Source: a virus. Taken from it: a DNA stretch of 59,808 bases. Of the stretch, positions 39,757 through 47,014 are shown piece by piece. The DNA lies in IMG/VR virus record IMGVR_UViG_3300033150_001833, positions 1 through 59,808 of that record; one strand, written 5' to 3'. Under the pieces are notes generated by a model, which had not been told where the DNA came from, searched no databases, and saw only the letters and a list, made by a program, of their open reading frames with translations. The number at the start of each line of letters is the position of its first letter. Within the stretch, counting starts at the first letter, position 1. A program made the position numbers and the translations under genes.

Positions 39757-40014
39757 TTATTTATTGACAAATTCAACGAGCACCGATCCGTCTTCCTTTA
39801 TTAAATTATTCTCGCTGAGTAATGTTTTGGTGAGCAAGTCACCAACATTGATATATCCATCCGACTCTTTAAAAATAATCAATGCAGTAAGCAAGCTCGG
39901 GACTTTTTCTTTTTTTTTTAACCTCGAAATATACGACGGGTGTCGCCTTATCTTATTAGCGAAATCCACATTTTTCATCCTCACCTCGTCTAAGTAATTC
40001 TGAATACTCATCAT
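39757..40014 (-). CDS. Cro/CI-like helix-turn-helix regulator
   Basis: An 85-residue protein. MKNVDFANKIRRHPSYISRL is an XRE-type HTH (DFA.KI..HPSYIS.L); the C-terminal part is helical (ALIIFKESDGYINVGDLLTK). Transcribed leftward from a region that carries a 20-bp palindrome and divergent -35 boxes. Likely the repressor or Cro-like protein that binds that palindrome. Its own early operon follows (helicase, primase). Confidence 0.72.
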   Translation of the reverse strand: MMSIQNYLDEVRMKNVDFANKIRRHPSYISRLKKKEKVPSLLTALIIFKESDGYINVGDLLTKTLLSENNLIKEDGSVLVEFVNK

Positions 40015-40041
40015 ATTTTCATCCTTTCTGATTTTTCGATG

Positions 40042-40107
40042 AGGATATATTATTTTTGATACATAGTCAAGAAATTTCTTGACTAATATGCATTTTTATT
40101 TAATAAG
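40042..40107. promoter_or_regulatory. divergent promoters with a shared 20-bp palindromic operator
   Basis: The palindrome AGTCAAGAAATTTCTTGACT (40065-40084) is perfect. Its right half supplies the rightward -35 TTGACT (40079-40084; -10 TAATAA about 16 bases on) and its left half supplies the leftward -35 TTGACT (rc of 40065-40070; -10 TATCCT, 17 bases on). One protein bound to the palindrome would block both promoters. The neighbouring HTH protein is the obvious candidate. Confidence 0.7.
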
Positions 40108-40131
40108 TATGAAAAATACCACGGAGGACCA

Positions 40132-40374
40132 ATGAAAAAAATTAAAGGCATTTCATTGTCGATATCAGACGAAGAAGTTTCATATAATCCAGGATATATT
40201 ATCAGGGATTCGCCATTTATTCTTATTCAAGAATTTGTCAATGGGAATTCATCTCTGCGCGATGAGATTATTAATCTTATTAAAAAAATCCCAGATCCAA
40301 ACAAACATGAAACTTATATTGGTAAAAAAGAACTCAAACTTCTAAAACAAGCATGGAGAAAAATTGATGGGTAA
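40132..40374 (+). CDS. hypothetical early protein
   Basis: An 80-residue protein (KIKGISLSISDEEVSYNPGY, KELKLLKQAWRKIDG). GGAGG lies about 4 bases before ATG, and it is the first gene right of the divergent operator. Its stop overlaps the next gene's start region. No family recognised. Confidence 0.5.
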   Translation: MKKIKGISLSISDEEVSYNPGYIIRDSPFILIQEFVNGNSSLRDEIINLIKKIPDPNKHETYIGKKELKLLKQAWRKIDG

Positions 40375-40948
40375 AATATTTTGGTTCGATACAGAAACTA
40401 CGGGGCTTAACCCTGCGATCCACGGAATCACAGAGCTGTCAGCCCTAATTGAGATCGACGGAAACATAGTTGAAGAATTAACTTATTATATTAAACCTCA
40501 TGACAAGGCTGAGATTGATACAACGGCCATAGAAGTACAAGGCAAAACGCTGGATGAAATTTACCAGCGCGGTGAAAACGAAAGAACCGTGTATTTAAAT
40601 CTTAAAAAAAAGCTTGCCAAATATGTTAATAAATTTAACAAAACAGATAAGTTTGTACAAGCAGGTTATAATACAAACTTCGATGATGGATTCCTCCGTG
40701 AATTATTTGCCCGCAACAATGATAAATATTATGGTAGTTGGTTTATAAATGCAAGAATCGACGTTTTAACCCTAGTTGCCATAGCCTGCTCAATCCATAA
40801 ATATCCAGTCAATAATTTCAAACTTACTACAATAAGCAATTATTATGAAATTCCATTAAATGCCCACAGAACTCTAGACGATATCGTGGCTACCAGAACA
40901 TTATATAACATTTTAATAAAGGAGATTAAAGATGGGTGTCCGCATTAG
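40367..40948 (+). CDS. DnaQ-like 3'-5' exonuclease
   Basis: A 193-residue protein; the ATG at 40367 overlaps the previous gene's end. FWFDTETTGLNPAIHGITEL is Exo I (DxE), AGYNTNFDDGFLRELF holds Exo II Asp, and AHRTLDDIVATRTLYNI holds the HxxxxD of Exo III, making it a DEDDh exonuclease like DnaQ or RNase T. It may proofread or process DNA ends. In an operon with a VRR-NUC nuclease. Confidence 0.88.
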   Translation: MGKIFWFDTETTGLNPAIHGITELSALIEIDGNIVEELTYYIKPHDKAEIDTTAIEVQGKTLDEIYQRGENERTVYLNLKKKLAKYVNKFNKTDKFVQAGYNTNFDDGFLRELFARNNDKYYGSWFINARIDVLTLVAIACSIHKYPVNNFKLTTISNYYEIPLNAHRTLDDIVATRTLYNILIKEIKDGCPH

Positions 40949-41261
40949 TGAAGATTCAATAGTTAAAGCCAGCATAAAATGGCTGAAATCACTACCCAAT
41001 TGTAAAGCCAGAAAACGAAGAGGTGGTATATCAAACAGGGGCGAACCTGATATTTATGGCTGCATTGATGGGCGCCATTTCGAAATAGAGATCAAAGCTC
41101 CAGGAAACTCACCAACTAAACATCAAGAAGTTCTATTAGAAGAATGGAAAAACACTGGCGCCATTGCCGGAGTATCGTATTGTCTCGATGACACCAAAGA
41201 AATTATACACGCTGGGCTGCGCCGCTCAGTGCCTTTCGATGCTCCGAAACCCATTTCTTAA
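40932..41261 (+). CDS. VRR-NUC domain nuclease
   Basis: A 109-residue protein overlapping the previous gene by 17 bases. RRGGISNRGEPDIYGCIDGR and HFEIEIKAPGNSPTKHQEV show the G(V/E)PD(L/I)...EIEIKAPG...S..Q pattern of VRR-NUC single-domain nucleases, with the D-(E)xK active site. Such phage proteins are thought to resolve DNA junctions or process flaps. The 3' end overlaps a convergent gene by 59 bases. Confidence 0.85.
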   Translation: MGVRISEDSIVKASIKWLKSLPNCKARKRRGGISNRGEPDIYGCIDGRHFEIEIKAPGNSPTKHQEVLLEEWKNTGAIAGVSYCLDDTKEIIHAGLRRSVPFDAPKPIS

Positions 41262-41502
41262 CCTTTTCTTTGCTCCCCCAACATTTGCTTGGAGCATAGT
41301 TATACAAAAAGTGTACGTAAGCCGGAATATTTAACATATTTTCCTTATCAGCATATCCAACAGCATTGCTTAAATCGTTCTCAAAAACCGCTGTAAGAAA
41401 GTTACCGGCCGGGACACCCTTCTCAATATAACGTACCAAAGAAGGCCGCATTCTTTTCGGAATTTCGTAGACAACACCAGTATAAACAAATTTAAACTTC
41501 AT
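41203..41502 (-). CDS. hypothetical protein
   Basis: A 99-residue protein (KFVYTGVVYEIPKRMRPSLV, FENDLSNAVGYADKENMLNI). It matches the pattern of small phage proteins with FLTAVLENDL.EA...AD, a DUF-type helical protein of unknown function often found near integrases. Its end overlaps the VRR-NUC gene; its start overlaps the integrase end by 11 bases. Confidence 0.5.
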   Translation of the reverse strand: MKFKFVYTGVVYEIPKRMRPSLVRYIEKGVPAGNFLTAVFENDLSNAVGYADKENMLNIPAYVHFLYNYAPSKCWGSKEKVKKWVSEHRKALSGAAQRV

Positions 41503-42418
41503 CTTCTACCCCCTTTTGCCTTTTCCCCCACCACATTGATTGGTTCACCCTGCGCTGCAACATCTTAGCAGTTGGATGAATGTAAAAGCGTTGAATTGTT
41601 GAGGGTGTATCCCCCAACAGGAACGCAATATCCATAATACTCATACCACCCTCATAGTGCAGCCATGTCGCTACATAATGTCTGAAGGCATGAGGCCCAC
41701 GACCGTCGGCGCCGCGTTTAAGTCCAAGATCAATCAGCATAATATCAACTAGCGCCTTAATCGCTCTAACAGACGGAAATAAAACTATATCCTTTACAGT
41801 AGCAGGAAATAGTTTATATCTTATTGTCATTGTTCTCATTCTGATATATTCTGATAATATATCCTTGGTCCTATCAGAAAAAAAGACCGAACGAGGTTCA
41901 GTCTTTGAGTCACTAATAAATACAGTATTTTCATCGAGGTTGATATCGTTTAATCGAATGCGACTTATTTCTTTACACCTTGCGCCGGTATCAATCAAGA
42001 GGTTCACGATTACTTGATTTCTAATCCAGTTCTGAGCTTTTGGAAACGTATAGTTCCTGCATGCTTCAATTTCTTCATCAGTAAACCATCGTTTTGCAGC
42101 CCTGATTTTTGCCGCTTTCTTATCAGCGTACTGAATTCGATACCGATACTTACTTTCAAAATTCAAAGATGCTCTGAAAAATATCCTCAGAATGGTCAGA
42201 TATAGTTGAATTGTCTTACCTGAACATCCGGTATCTTTTAAATGCTTAACATAATGTTCAACAAGATAATCTATTTCAACACCGTAAGATTCAACATGAT
42301 TGCAATAATCCGCGAATCTTTGAAGGGCTTTCCGATATGACATCCTTGTGGCAGGTGCCAAATGTTTACGCGTTTTCAAAAAACCCTCCATTTTTTTGTG
42401 GTGCGCGTACCATTTCAC
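41492..42418 (-). CDS. tyrosine recombinase / integrase
   Basis: A 308-residue protein; GTG at 42418 has GGAGG 7 bases upstream and overlaps the upstream stop (GTGA). An N-terminal SAM-like domain (RMSYRKALQRFADYCNHVES) is followed by the catalytic domain: DTGARCKEISRIRLNDI (Arg I), DSKTEPRSVFF (Lys), HAFRHYVATWLHYEG (HxxR) and LGDTPSTIQRFYIHPT (second His and nucleophilic Tyr). It resembles phage XerC/D-like integrases and lacks the extra segment that marks integron integrases. Probably integrates the prophage. Confidence 0.88.
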   Translation of the reverse strand: MKWYAHHKKMEGFLKTRKHLAPATRMSYRKALQRFADYCNHVESYGVEIDYLVEHYVKHLKDTGCSGKTIQLYLTILRIFFRASLNFESKYRYRIQYADKKAAKIRAAKRWFTDEEIEACRNYTFPKAQNWIRNQVIVNLLIDTGARCKEISRIRLNDINLDENTVFISDSKTEPRSVFFSDRTKDILSEYIRMRTMTIRYKLFPATVKDIVLFPSVRAIKALVDIMLIDLGLKRGADGRGPHAFRHYVATWLHYEGGMSIMDIAFLLGDTPSTIQRFYIHPTAKMLQRRVNQSMWWGKRQKGVEDEV

Positions 42419-43053
42419 ACTGCTCCACCTCCTATTTTTACTACAGTATCGGGGTCCGGGCAAATATATCCGTCATAAACCCAAATTTCTTTTCTGGAAA
42501 AAACAAAACAATAAACTTGATCGCTCCAGTCTTGCGCAATCAGATTAATTGCTCTGTAGTCCGGCGAATAAGCATTATGTTTATTTGCTAATTCAACCAA
42601 GAGCTTATTACTTTCAGCATGGAATTTATTCCCCCTTTCCCAAATCTTATCACCCTCAGCCAAAAGCTTATTAGCCTCCATCCAAAGCTCATTTCCCCTA
42701 TTCCAAAGCTTATCACTTTTCGCCCAAAGCTTGTCCCCTTCAAGCAAAAACTTGTTACTTTTAGATAGAAATCTTTTTTCGTTATTACCTTTAATTATAA
42801 GCCTGTTTCCTTCAGCTTGAAGTTTATTTATTTCAGCTAAGATTTCGTTTCTTTCAATCCAGAGATTACTACCTTTGTCCCAAAACTTACTTGCTTCATC
42901 CCAGCATTCGTTCTCCCTATCCAAAAACTTATTTGCTTTATCCCACAACTTAAAACTATAGGACGATTCGTCAAATATCTTTTCTGCCAAAGCAATAGCC
43001 TGTTTTTCGTTTATGGCTGCTACTCCAACATATATACCAGATGCTTCTTTCAT
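42415..43053 (-). CDS. tryptophan-rich heptad-repeat protein
   Basis: A 212-residue protein; ATG at 43053 has GGGGAG 8 bases upstream. Residues ~25-165 consist of 7-residue repeats of the form (K/N)(L/F/W)WxxxN or KLLxEGD (for example KLWAKSDKLWNRGNELWMEA, NKLLAEGDKIWERGNKFHAE), about 18 of them, forming one very long helix with a regular Trp/Leu stripe. The N-terminus is short and the C-terminus has a small beta part (YCFVFSRKEIWVYDGYIC). Its stop overlaps the integrase start. Function unknown. Confidence 0.6.
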   Translation of the reverse strand: MKEASGIYVGVAAINEKQAIALAEKIFDESSYSFKLWDKANKFLDRENECWDEASKFWDKGSNLWIERNEILAEINKLQAEGNRLIIKGNNEKRFLSKSNKFLLEGDKLWAKSDKLWNRGNELWMEANKLLAEGDKIWERGNKFHAESNKLLVELANKHNAYSPDYRAINLIAQDWSDQVYCFVFSRKEIWVYDGYICPDPDTVVKIGGGAV

Positions 43054-43081
43054 AATTTTGTCTCCCCGCGCCGTTGTTTGA

Positions 43082-43189
43082 TTAAACATTCTCTATGCCC
43101 AAACAAGCTGTGACACTTTCCCCACACACCTCACACGGGGCGTGTCTTGCAGAACCTGCCCCCGTTGAAAATAGCTCATATCGGTACAT
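43082..43189 (-). CDS. small cysteine peptide
   Basis: A 35-residue protein (MYRYELFSTGAGSARHAPCE, VCGESVTACLGIENV) with AAGGAGAG 7 bases upstream of ATG. CEVCGESV suggests a zinc knuckle. The longer in-frame extension to 43264 overlaps the next gene and lacks a ribosome site. Confidence 0.45.
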   Translation of the reverse strand: MYRYELFSTGAGSARHAPCEVCGESVTACLGIENV

Positions 43190-43202
43190 AACTATTCTCT
43201 CC

Positions 43203-43628
43203 TTAATCCCGAATTTTAATCCGTAGTTTTTGCACGGCCCGCGGCTGCATTCCCTTAAACACACACCCGGGGTCGATGCCCAAAGCTTGTGTAAAATTAG
43301 CCAGCTTCAAAGCACACATCGGGCATACTTTCACATCGGGAGTATATTCCTGGGTGTTCGGATCAATCCGCGAGCTACAGAAATAACAGCCCCCGGCAGC
43401 TTCTTCATAGATATTATCTATTTGATCAAATATAATCAAATCCTCATCATCGTCATCTAAACTTATTAGACCCAACCCAATTCTTACCTCCAACATTACA
43501 CAGGTCAGTGCATACATAATAATCCGCGCGGCAACATCATCAGGAATGCTGTTGATAGCCCTAATACCATCACTGCTCCAATCTGCTTTTCTGGCCTTTA
43601 AAATAGATGTTAAATCAATTACTGACAC
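43203..43628 (-). CDS. hypothetical protein with CxxC pairs
   Basis: A 141-residue protein with a GTG start and AGAGGGGATT before it. Helical N-terminal part (LTSILKARKADWSSDGIRAI, ALTCVMLEVRIGLGLISLDD), then GGCYFCSSRIDPNTQEY and VCPMCALKLANF, a pair of CxxC motifs. Overlaps the next gene's stop. Function unknown. Confidence 0.5.
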   Translation of the reverse strand: MSVIDLTSILKARKADWSSDGIRAINSIPDDVAARIIMYALTCVMLEVRIGLGLISLDDDDEDLIIFDQIDNIYEEAAGGCYFCSSRIDPNTQEYTPDVKVCPMCALKLANFTQALGIDPGCVFKGMQPRAVQKLRIKIRD

Positions 43629-43785
43629 AATCCCCTCTCTTCCATTGTCTTCTTTCCAATATTCCCATTATCTCAAGAAAACCATCCGGCCCCAGTATTT
43701 TAAATATCTCCATAGCAGTTGACAAATCAACGCCGTATTCTTCAGCCACAGACGTAACATAATTAATTATTTGTTTTTTTGTCAT
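43615..43785 (-). CDS. small helical protein
   Basis: A 56-residue protein (TKKQIINYVTSVAEEYGVDL, MEIFKILGPDGFLEIMGILE). AGGAGA lies 8 bases before this ATG (another ATG is 3 bases earlier). Its stop lies inside the next gene, so the two are coupled. The LGPDGFLEI segment is common in small phage proteins of unknown role. Confidence 0.55.
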   Translation of the reverse strand: MTKKQIINYVTSVAEEYGVDLSTAMEIFKILGPDGFLEIMGILERRQWKRGDCVSN

Positions 43786-43789
43786 CATA

Positions 43790-44014
43790 TTATTCTCCTA
43801 TAATTGAATCCTCCAGCCAGTCAATCATAACCGGCTGAACATCTGCTGGAGCACAGTCTATTGTGCGCCAGACTTCTTCCTCTATAGCTTCATCGCTGAC
43901 ACATTCATTTCGTGCCGCAAGTCCCTCGAAAAATTCGGGCTCGAACTCCCTAAGAAATTCGGCCAGACGCCCGGCCCTTTTTTCTATCACTTCATCTATT
44001 AGTTGGTTAATCAT
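43790..44014 (-). CDS. small acidic protein
   Basis: A 74-residue protein (INQLIDEVIEKRAGRLAEFL, EEEVWRTIDCAPADVQPVMI). GGAGGGGG precedes the ATG by 4-6 bases, deciding this start over an earlier frame-compatible one. Acidic and helical. Function unknown. Confidence 0.5.
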   Translation of the reverse strand: MINQLIDEVIEKRAGRLAEFLREFEPEFFEGLAARNECVSDEAIEEEVWRTIDCAPADVQPVMIDWLEDSIIGE

Positions 44015-44054
44015 AAGTGCCCCCTCCCTGCATGGGCCGGATGTTATTAGTTGA

Positions 44055-44333
44055 TCATTTAAAACAATCGGCTGTTTGAATTTTATGTTGTGCCATAACA
44101 GCGGCGGTATTTGCGCTGATAATAACGCCAACAGGGCTATTAATCTCATACAAAATTGATGTCGTCGGGAACTGAAGAACCCCCAAACCAGTGCTTAAAG
44201 CTTTTTCTGTTTTCAGCTCACCCCGTGCCCCCATAATGCCAGCTCGTACACCTGCCATATAAGCATCTGCAATTGCAGATTCTATATCACCTTTTTTGTA
44301 ACTTCTAAGATTAAAAACTGTTTTTGGATTCAT
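44055..44333 (-). CDS. hypothetical protein
   Basis: A 92-residue protein (KTVFNLRSYKKGDIESAIAD, AYMAGVRAGIMGARGE) ending in a more hydrophobic stretch (SILYEINSPVGVIISANTAA). Preceded by the leader GGCACAGCCGGGGAAGGTGG common to several genes at 44-49 kb. No family recognised. Confidence 0.5.
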   Translation of the reverse strand: MNPKTVFNLRSYKKGDIESAIADAYMAGVRAGIMGARGELKTEKALSTGLGVLQFPTTSILYEINSPVGVIISANTAAVMAQHKIQTADCFK

Positions 44334-44360
44334 GCTCCCACCTTCCCCGGCTGTGCCAGA

Positions 44361-44552
44361 TTATTTCAGAATTTCAACAAGGTCGTCCAATTCATCTATG
44401 TTGAGATCCTTTCCCAGCCAGTGTTCAATATCTACCACCAACTCGGAAAAATCTTCCATTTCATGGAGTTTGGGGAGATATGAACTTCCCCCATCGGCGG
44501 TTATCCGGCCTGAATGATTTTCAAGCCCAAAGTAAGATTCTGTGTGTCTCAT
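44361..44552 (-). CDS. small acidic protein
   Basis: A 63-residue acidic protein (ITADGGSSYLPKLHEMEDFS, GKDLNIDELDDLVEILK). GGGGGAGG lies upstream of ATG, in the common leader. Function unknown. Confidence 0.5.
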   Translation of the reverse strand: MRHTESYFGLENHSGRITADGGSSYLPKLHEMEDFSELVVDIEHWLGKDLNIDELDDLVEILK

Positions 44553-44584
44553 GATTTTTTTTCCTCCCCCAGTCTATGCCGATG

Positions 44585-44809
44585 TTAATATTTCCGCAGA
44601 TATGCTGCCCACCAACGGCGGCATATTCGTTCAAAATCTTCCTGATCATCACACGTAGTCCCTATTGTAGACCCCAATAGGGAGCCAGAATCACAAATTT
44701 GCTGGCCTAATGTACCTGGTTTCCCATTGAGATCAACATAGACATAATATGGCCCGGGCCGTGAAAATGTAACAGGACCGCATTTTTTACTGTTTATCGT
44801 GAATTCCAT
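44585..44809 (-). CDS. hypothetical protein
   Basis: A 74-residue protein (EFTINSKKCGPVTFSRPGPY, YVYVDLNGKPGTLGQQIC, then EDFERICRRWWAAYLRKY). Resembles small phage proteins with PG..YIYVDLNG.PG..G.QIC. Leader GGCTGGGAAAGG precedes the ATG. Function unknown. Confidence 0.55.
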   Translation of the reverse strand: MEFTINSKKCGPVTFSRPGPYYVYVDLNGKPGTLGQQICDSGSLLGSTIGTTCDDQEDFERICRRWWAAYLRKY

Positions 44810-44842
44810 AATCTTGTTCCTTTCCCAGCCTGCGCCGGTTTG

Positions 44843-45079
44843 TTAAATATTAAGTGCTTTATTCAGCATTCCATCTCTATATCCATTTGCCATTTTGACG
44901 GTACCCCAACCGTAAAAGTGGGATCTTGGGTCTGCTTTATATCCCTCTTTTCGAGCTGGTTCTACCATGTTAAGTGCTTCTTGATGAGTTTTAAATGGCC
45001 CTGCTACAATATTAAAATGATCACCATCGATTATTGACACGTAAAAACATTCCGTGTCTGTCCAGTTACCTCTTTGCAT
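44843..45079 (-). CDS. hypothetical protein, SPOR-like fragment
   Basis: A 78-residue protein: CFYVSIIDGDHFNIVAGPFK, THQEALNMVEPARKEGYKAD, then HFYGWGTVKM. The GPF.T..EA....+.A...+.+ pattern is like SPOR domains, though it is a common small phage family by itself. Function unknown. Confidence 0.55.
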   Translation of the reverse strand: MQRGNWTDTECFYVSIIDGDHFNIVAGPFKTHQEALNMVEPARKEGYKADPRSHFYGWGTVKMANGYRDGMLNKALNI

Positions 45080-45106
45080 TATTATATCCCCTATGTTTTG
45101 TTGTTA

Positions 45107-45241
45107 TTAATAAATAACAATTTGTTTCACTGTCATCATATCTTGTGCCCAAACAATGGCACGAGGTGCGTTAAAAATAATCCAATTATTCGGAATATCT
45201 ACTGGTCTCTGCCCAATGATATAAATTTTTTTTGTTTTCAT
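45107..45241 (-). CDS. 44-residue protein
   Basis: Encodes MKTKKIYIIGQRPVDIPNNW then IIFNAPRAIVWAQDMMTVKQ and IVIY, a plausible small beta/alpha protein. AAAAAGG lies 6 bases upstream. Too short to identify. Confidence 0.5.
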   Translation of the reverse strand: MKTKKIYIIGQRPVDIPNNWIIFNAPRAIVWAQDMMTVKQIVIY

Positions 45242-45258
45242 ATTAATACCTTTTTCTT

Positions 45259-45534
45259 TTACAACCAGTCACCATATTTTTCGATGATATGCATCGGATT
45301 TTTACATATCTCCCATTCAGCATCCGGCTCTAATTCAGATGTTGTTTCAAATTTAACAAAATCATTGCCGCTATCATGCCGTAACATAATTATATCATGA
45401 TAGTTACCGCCGTTATTGTGCCGTATCATGGAACCACAATCGCATGGTTCACAGATGCATAATTTGCCAGTTCCCCGGTAGTTTTTTTGCGCTTTTGCGA
45501 CTTTGTTTTTTCTTACACTCGGTAGCAAATGCAT
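45259..45534 (-). CDS. hypothetical protein with CICEPCDCG motif
   Basis: A 91-residue protein; GTGKLCICEPCDCGSMIRHN is a probable metal-binding loop, followed by IIMLRHDSGNDFVKFETTSE. Function unknown. Confidence 0.5.
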   Translation of the reverse strand: MHLLPSVRKNKVAKAQKNYRGTGKLCICEPCDCGSMIRHNNGGNYHDIIMLRHDSGNDFVKFETTSELEPDAEWEICKNPMHIIEKYGDWL

Positions 45535-45554
45535 TGCACCCTCCTTTTTGTTGT

Positions 45555-45785
45555 TTATAGTTTTGTGCTTACAATCATAGCAGTTATAGAATCATCACAT
45601 ACCTGGTATGCTATGCTCGGAAGCCGGTCTAAAACGTAACCAGTTTTAATTTTCTTCTGCAATGTTTCAATAATATTATTGATGGACTGTTCTTTGGGAT
45701 TATACCCGGTTAGAATTGCATTTGACACGTCTCTTTTTTGTGTTCGTGGGTTCATGTAACTAATTTTTACTGCAATAGCTTGCAT
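45555..45785 (-). CDS. hypothetical protein
   Basis: A 76-residue protein (AIAVKISYMNPRTQKRDVSN, NIIETLQKKIKTGYVLDRLP). Alpha/beta pattern. GGAGGTAAC precedes ATG. No family recognised. Confidence 0.5.
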   Translation of the reverse strand: MQAIAVKISYMNPRTQKRDVSNAILTGYNPKEQSINNIIETLQKKIKTGYVLDRLPSIAYQVCDDSITAMIVSTKL

Positions 45786-45797
45786 GTTGTTACCTCC

Positions 45798-46121
45798 TTA
45801 GTTATTATTTCGTCTCTCAATTTCAGCCAACAAATCATCAGTCGAAAATTTAGCCAACGGATTGCTGCCGGCACCAACGGGGACATAATCCGGGACGTTA
45901 ATGCGTTTTCCCTTATTTTCTGCGATTTGTGCAGCGAGTTTGTATCTATCTGTGCGCAATGCACGCGGGTCATTGTTATTTTCCCATTGTTCAACCAACC
46001 AACACGCCAGACAGTCCATGCCTGCGGCACGTGCAACCTGCGCATCTCTGCTGGAACTTTTGCCGTAGAGTTGCATTTCGCCAACGTGTCCACAACCCCA
46101 TTCTGTTTTTGTCCATGCCAT
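45798..46121 (-). CDS. conserved phage protein with zinc-like CxxC
   Basis: A 107-residue protein (KTEWGCGHVGEMQLYGKSSS, ARAAGMDCLACWLVEQWENN, YKLAAQIAENKGKRINVPDY). The CGH..E...G....R......A....C..C layout suggests zinc binding and is common in phages and mobile elements. GGAGGTAAC precedes ATG. Function unknown. Confidence 0.6.
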   Translation of the reverse strand: MAWTKTEWGCGHVGEMQLYGKSSSRDAQVARAAGMDCLACWLVEQWENNNDPRALRTDRYKLAAQIAENKGKRINVPDYVPVGAGSNPLAKFSTDDLLAEIERRNNN

Positions 46122-46136
46122 TTTGTTACCTCCTGC

Positions 46137-46478
46137 TTACTTTATATTTTTCTTCCTTAAATTTTCCCCAATGTCTGCCCCTCTCAGGTGCGCTTCTCTC
46201 AAGTTTTCCTTATCCCTATTTGAGTCAGTAAACTCTTTGACTGTTTTTAATCCCCCATAAAAATACTGCTCACCATTGTTATAAAACGAATCATAAACTG
46301 CCTCACCATTATTATTATGAAAGGCGACCGTACCTACCAGAAAACCGTAGTCTCTCATAATTCGAGGCGGCACAACTTCAAGGAAATAAAAATATATTTC
46401 ATCGTTGATCTCATCTTCTGGGTTTACATACTTTCCGAAATCGCCACCTTGTTTTTTCCATCCATTAAGAGTTTTCAT
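46137..46478 (-). CDS. hypothetical protein
   Basis: A 113-residue protein. IYFYFLEVVPPRIMRDYGFL and YNNGEQYFYGGLKTVKEFTD form a beta-rich body; the C-terminal LREAHLRGADIGENL looks like the start of a pentapeptide repeat (AxLRGAD). GGAGG lies upstream of ATG. Function unknown. Confidence 0.5.
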   Translation of the reverse strand: MKTLNGWKKQGGDFGKYVNPEDEINDEIYFYFLEVVPPRIMRDYGFLVGTVAFHNNNGEAVYDSFYNNGEQYFYGGLKTVKEFTDSNRDKENLREAHLRGADIGENLRKKNIK

Positions 46479-46495
46479 GTATCCTCCTTTCCCAG

Positions 46496-46690
46496 CTATT
46501 GATGGATCGTTGTGTTTGCCAGTTTCGATATCATTTTCGACGTTTTCCTGGCCATAATAAACTCATTTAATCCAATTTGATAAGCAACGGGATCACCTTT
46601 TTCTAATAAAAAGCTATAATCCTCAATTCCTGCCCTTCCTATCTCATCAAGATAATTATTATATAACTTCTTAATTTCCTCTTCATCCAT
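46496..46690 (-). CDS. small acidic helical protein
   Basis: A 64-residue protein (EEEIKKLYNNYLDEIGRAGI, DPVAYQIGLNEFIMARKTSK). AAGGAG precedes ATG in the common leader with CTCGG. Function unknown. Confidence 0.5.
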   Translation of the reverse strand: MDEEEIKKLYNNYLDEIGRAGIEDYSFLLEKGDPVAYQIGLNEFIMARKTSKMISKLANTTIHQ

Positions 46691-46737
46691 TTTATTATCT
46701 CCTTTTCCCCGTTAAACCGAGTAATTAAAATGAAAAC

Positions 46738-46923
46738 TTATCTTAAATATTTTTTAATAATTACAAGTCGAGTATTGTCAGATTTTTTACATTTTTTATC
46801 CCTGCCTTTAAAAATAATATCAGCCAGCTCTAAAATACCATCCACAGTACCACCGGGAGAATCAATGTCTAATACAATACTAGTTATATAATCATGTATA
46901 ATAATAACATCCTTCTTCTTCAT
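46738..46923 (-). CDS. 61-residue protein containing an S49/SppA-type DSPGG motif (fragment)
   Basis: SIVLDIDSPGGTVDGILELA followed by DIIF is nearly identical to the LDIDSPGG(T)VDG...LA segment of S49-family (SppA/head maturation) peptidases. The rest of that domain, including the catalytic Ser and Lys, is missing. It may be a fragment of a head protease moved to this region, or a small domain reused. Expression is uncertain. Confidence 0.4.
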   Translation of the reverse strand: MKKKDVIIIHDYITSIVLDIDSPGGTVDGILELADIIFKGRDKKCKKSDNTRLVIIKKYLR

Positions 46924-47014
46924 AATATACTTCCTAATCTTTTATAGTGTCAGGTTTACACAAGATTGACTCACATTCAGCATCAAACCTAATTGATGGC
47001 TTGTTTTATTATAC

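Noticed and set aside
41492-42463. Tyrosine recombinase as an integron integrase (IntI) for the array
   Set aside because: The Arg-to-His stretch lacks the extra IntI segment and the overall sequence looks like phage XerC/D-type integrases; kept as an ordinary integrase.
45767-46093. Second minus-strand gene over 45798-46121
   Set aside because: It is out of frame with the well-formed gene and has no independent ribosome site.
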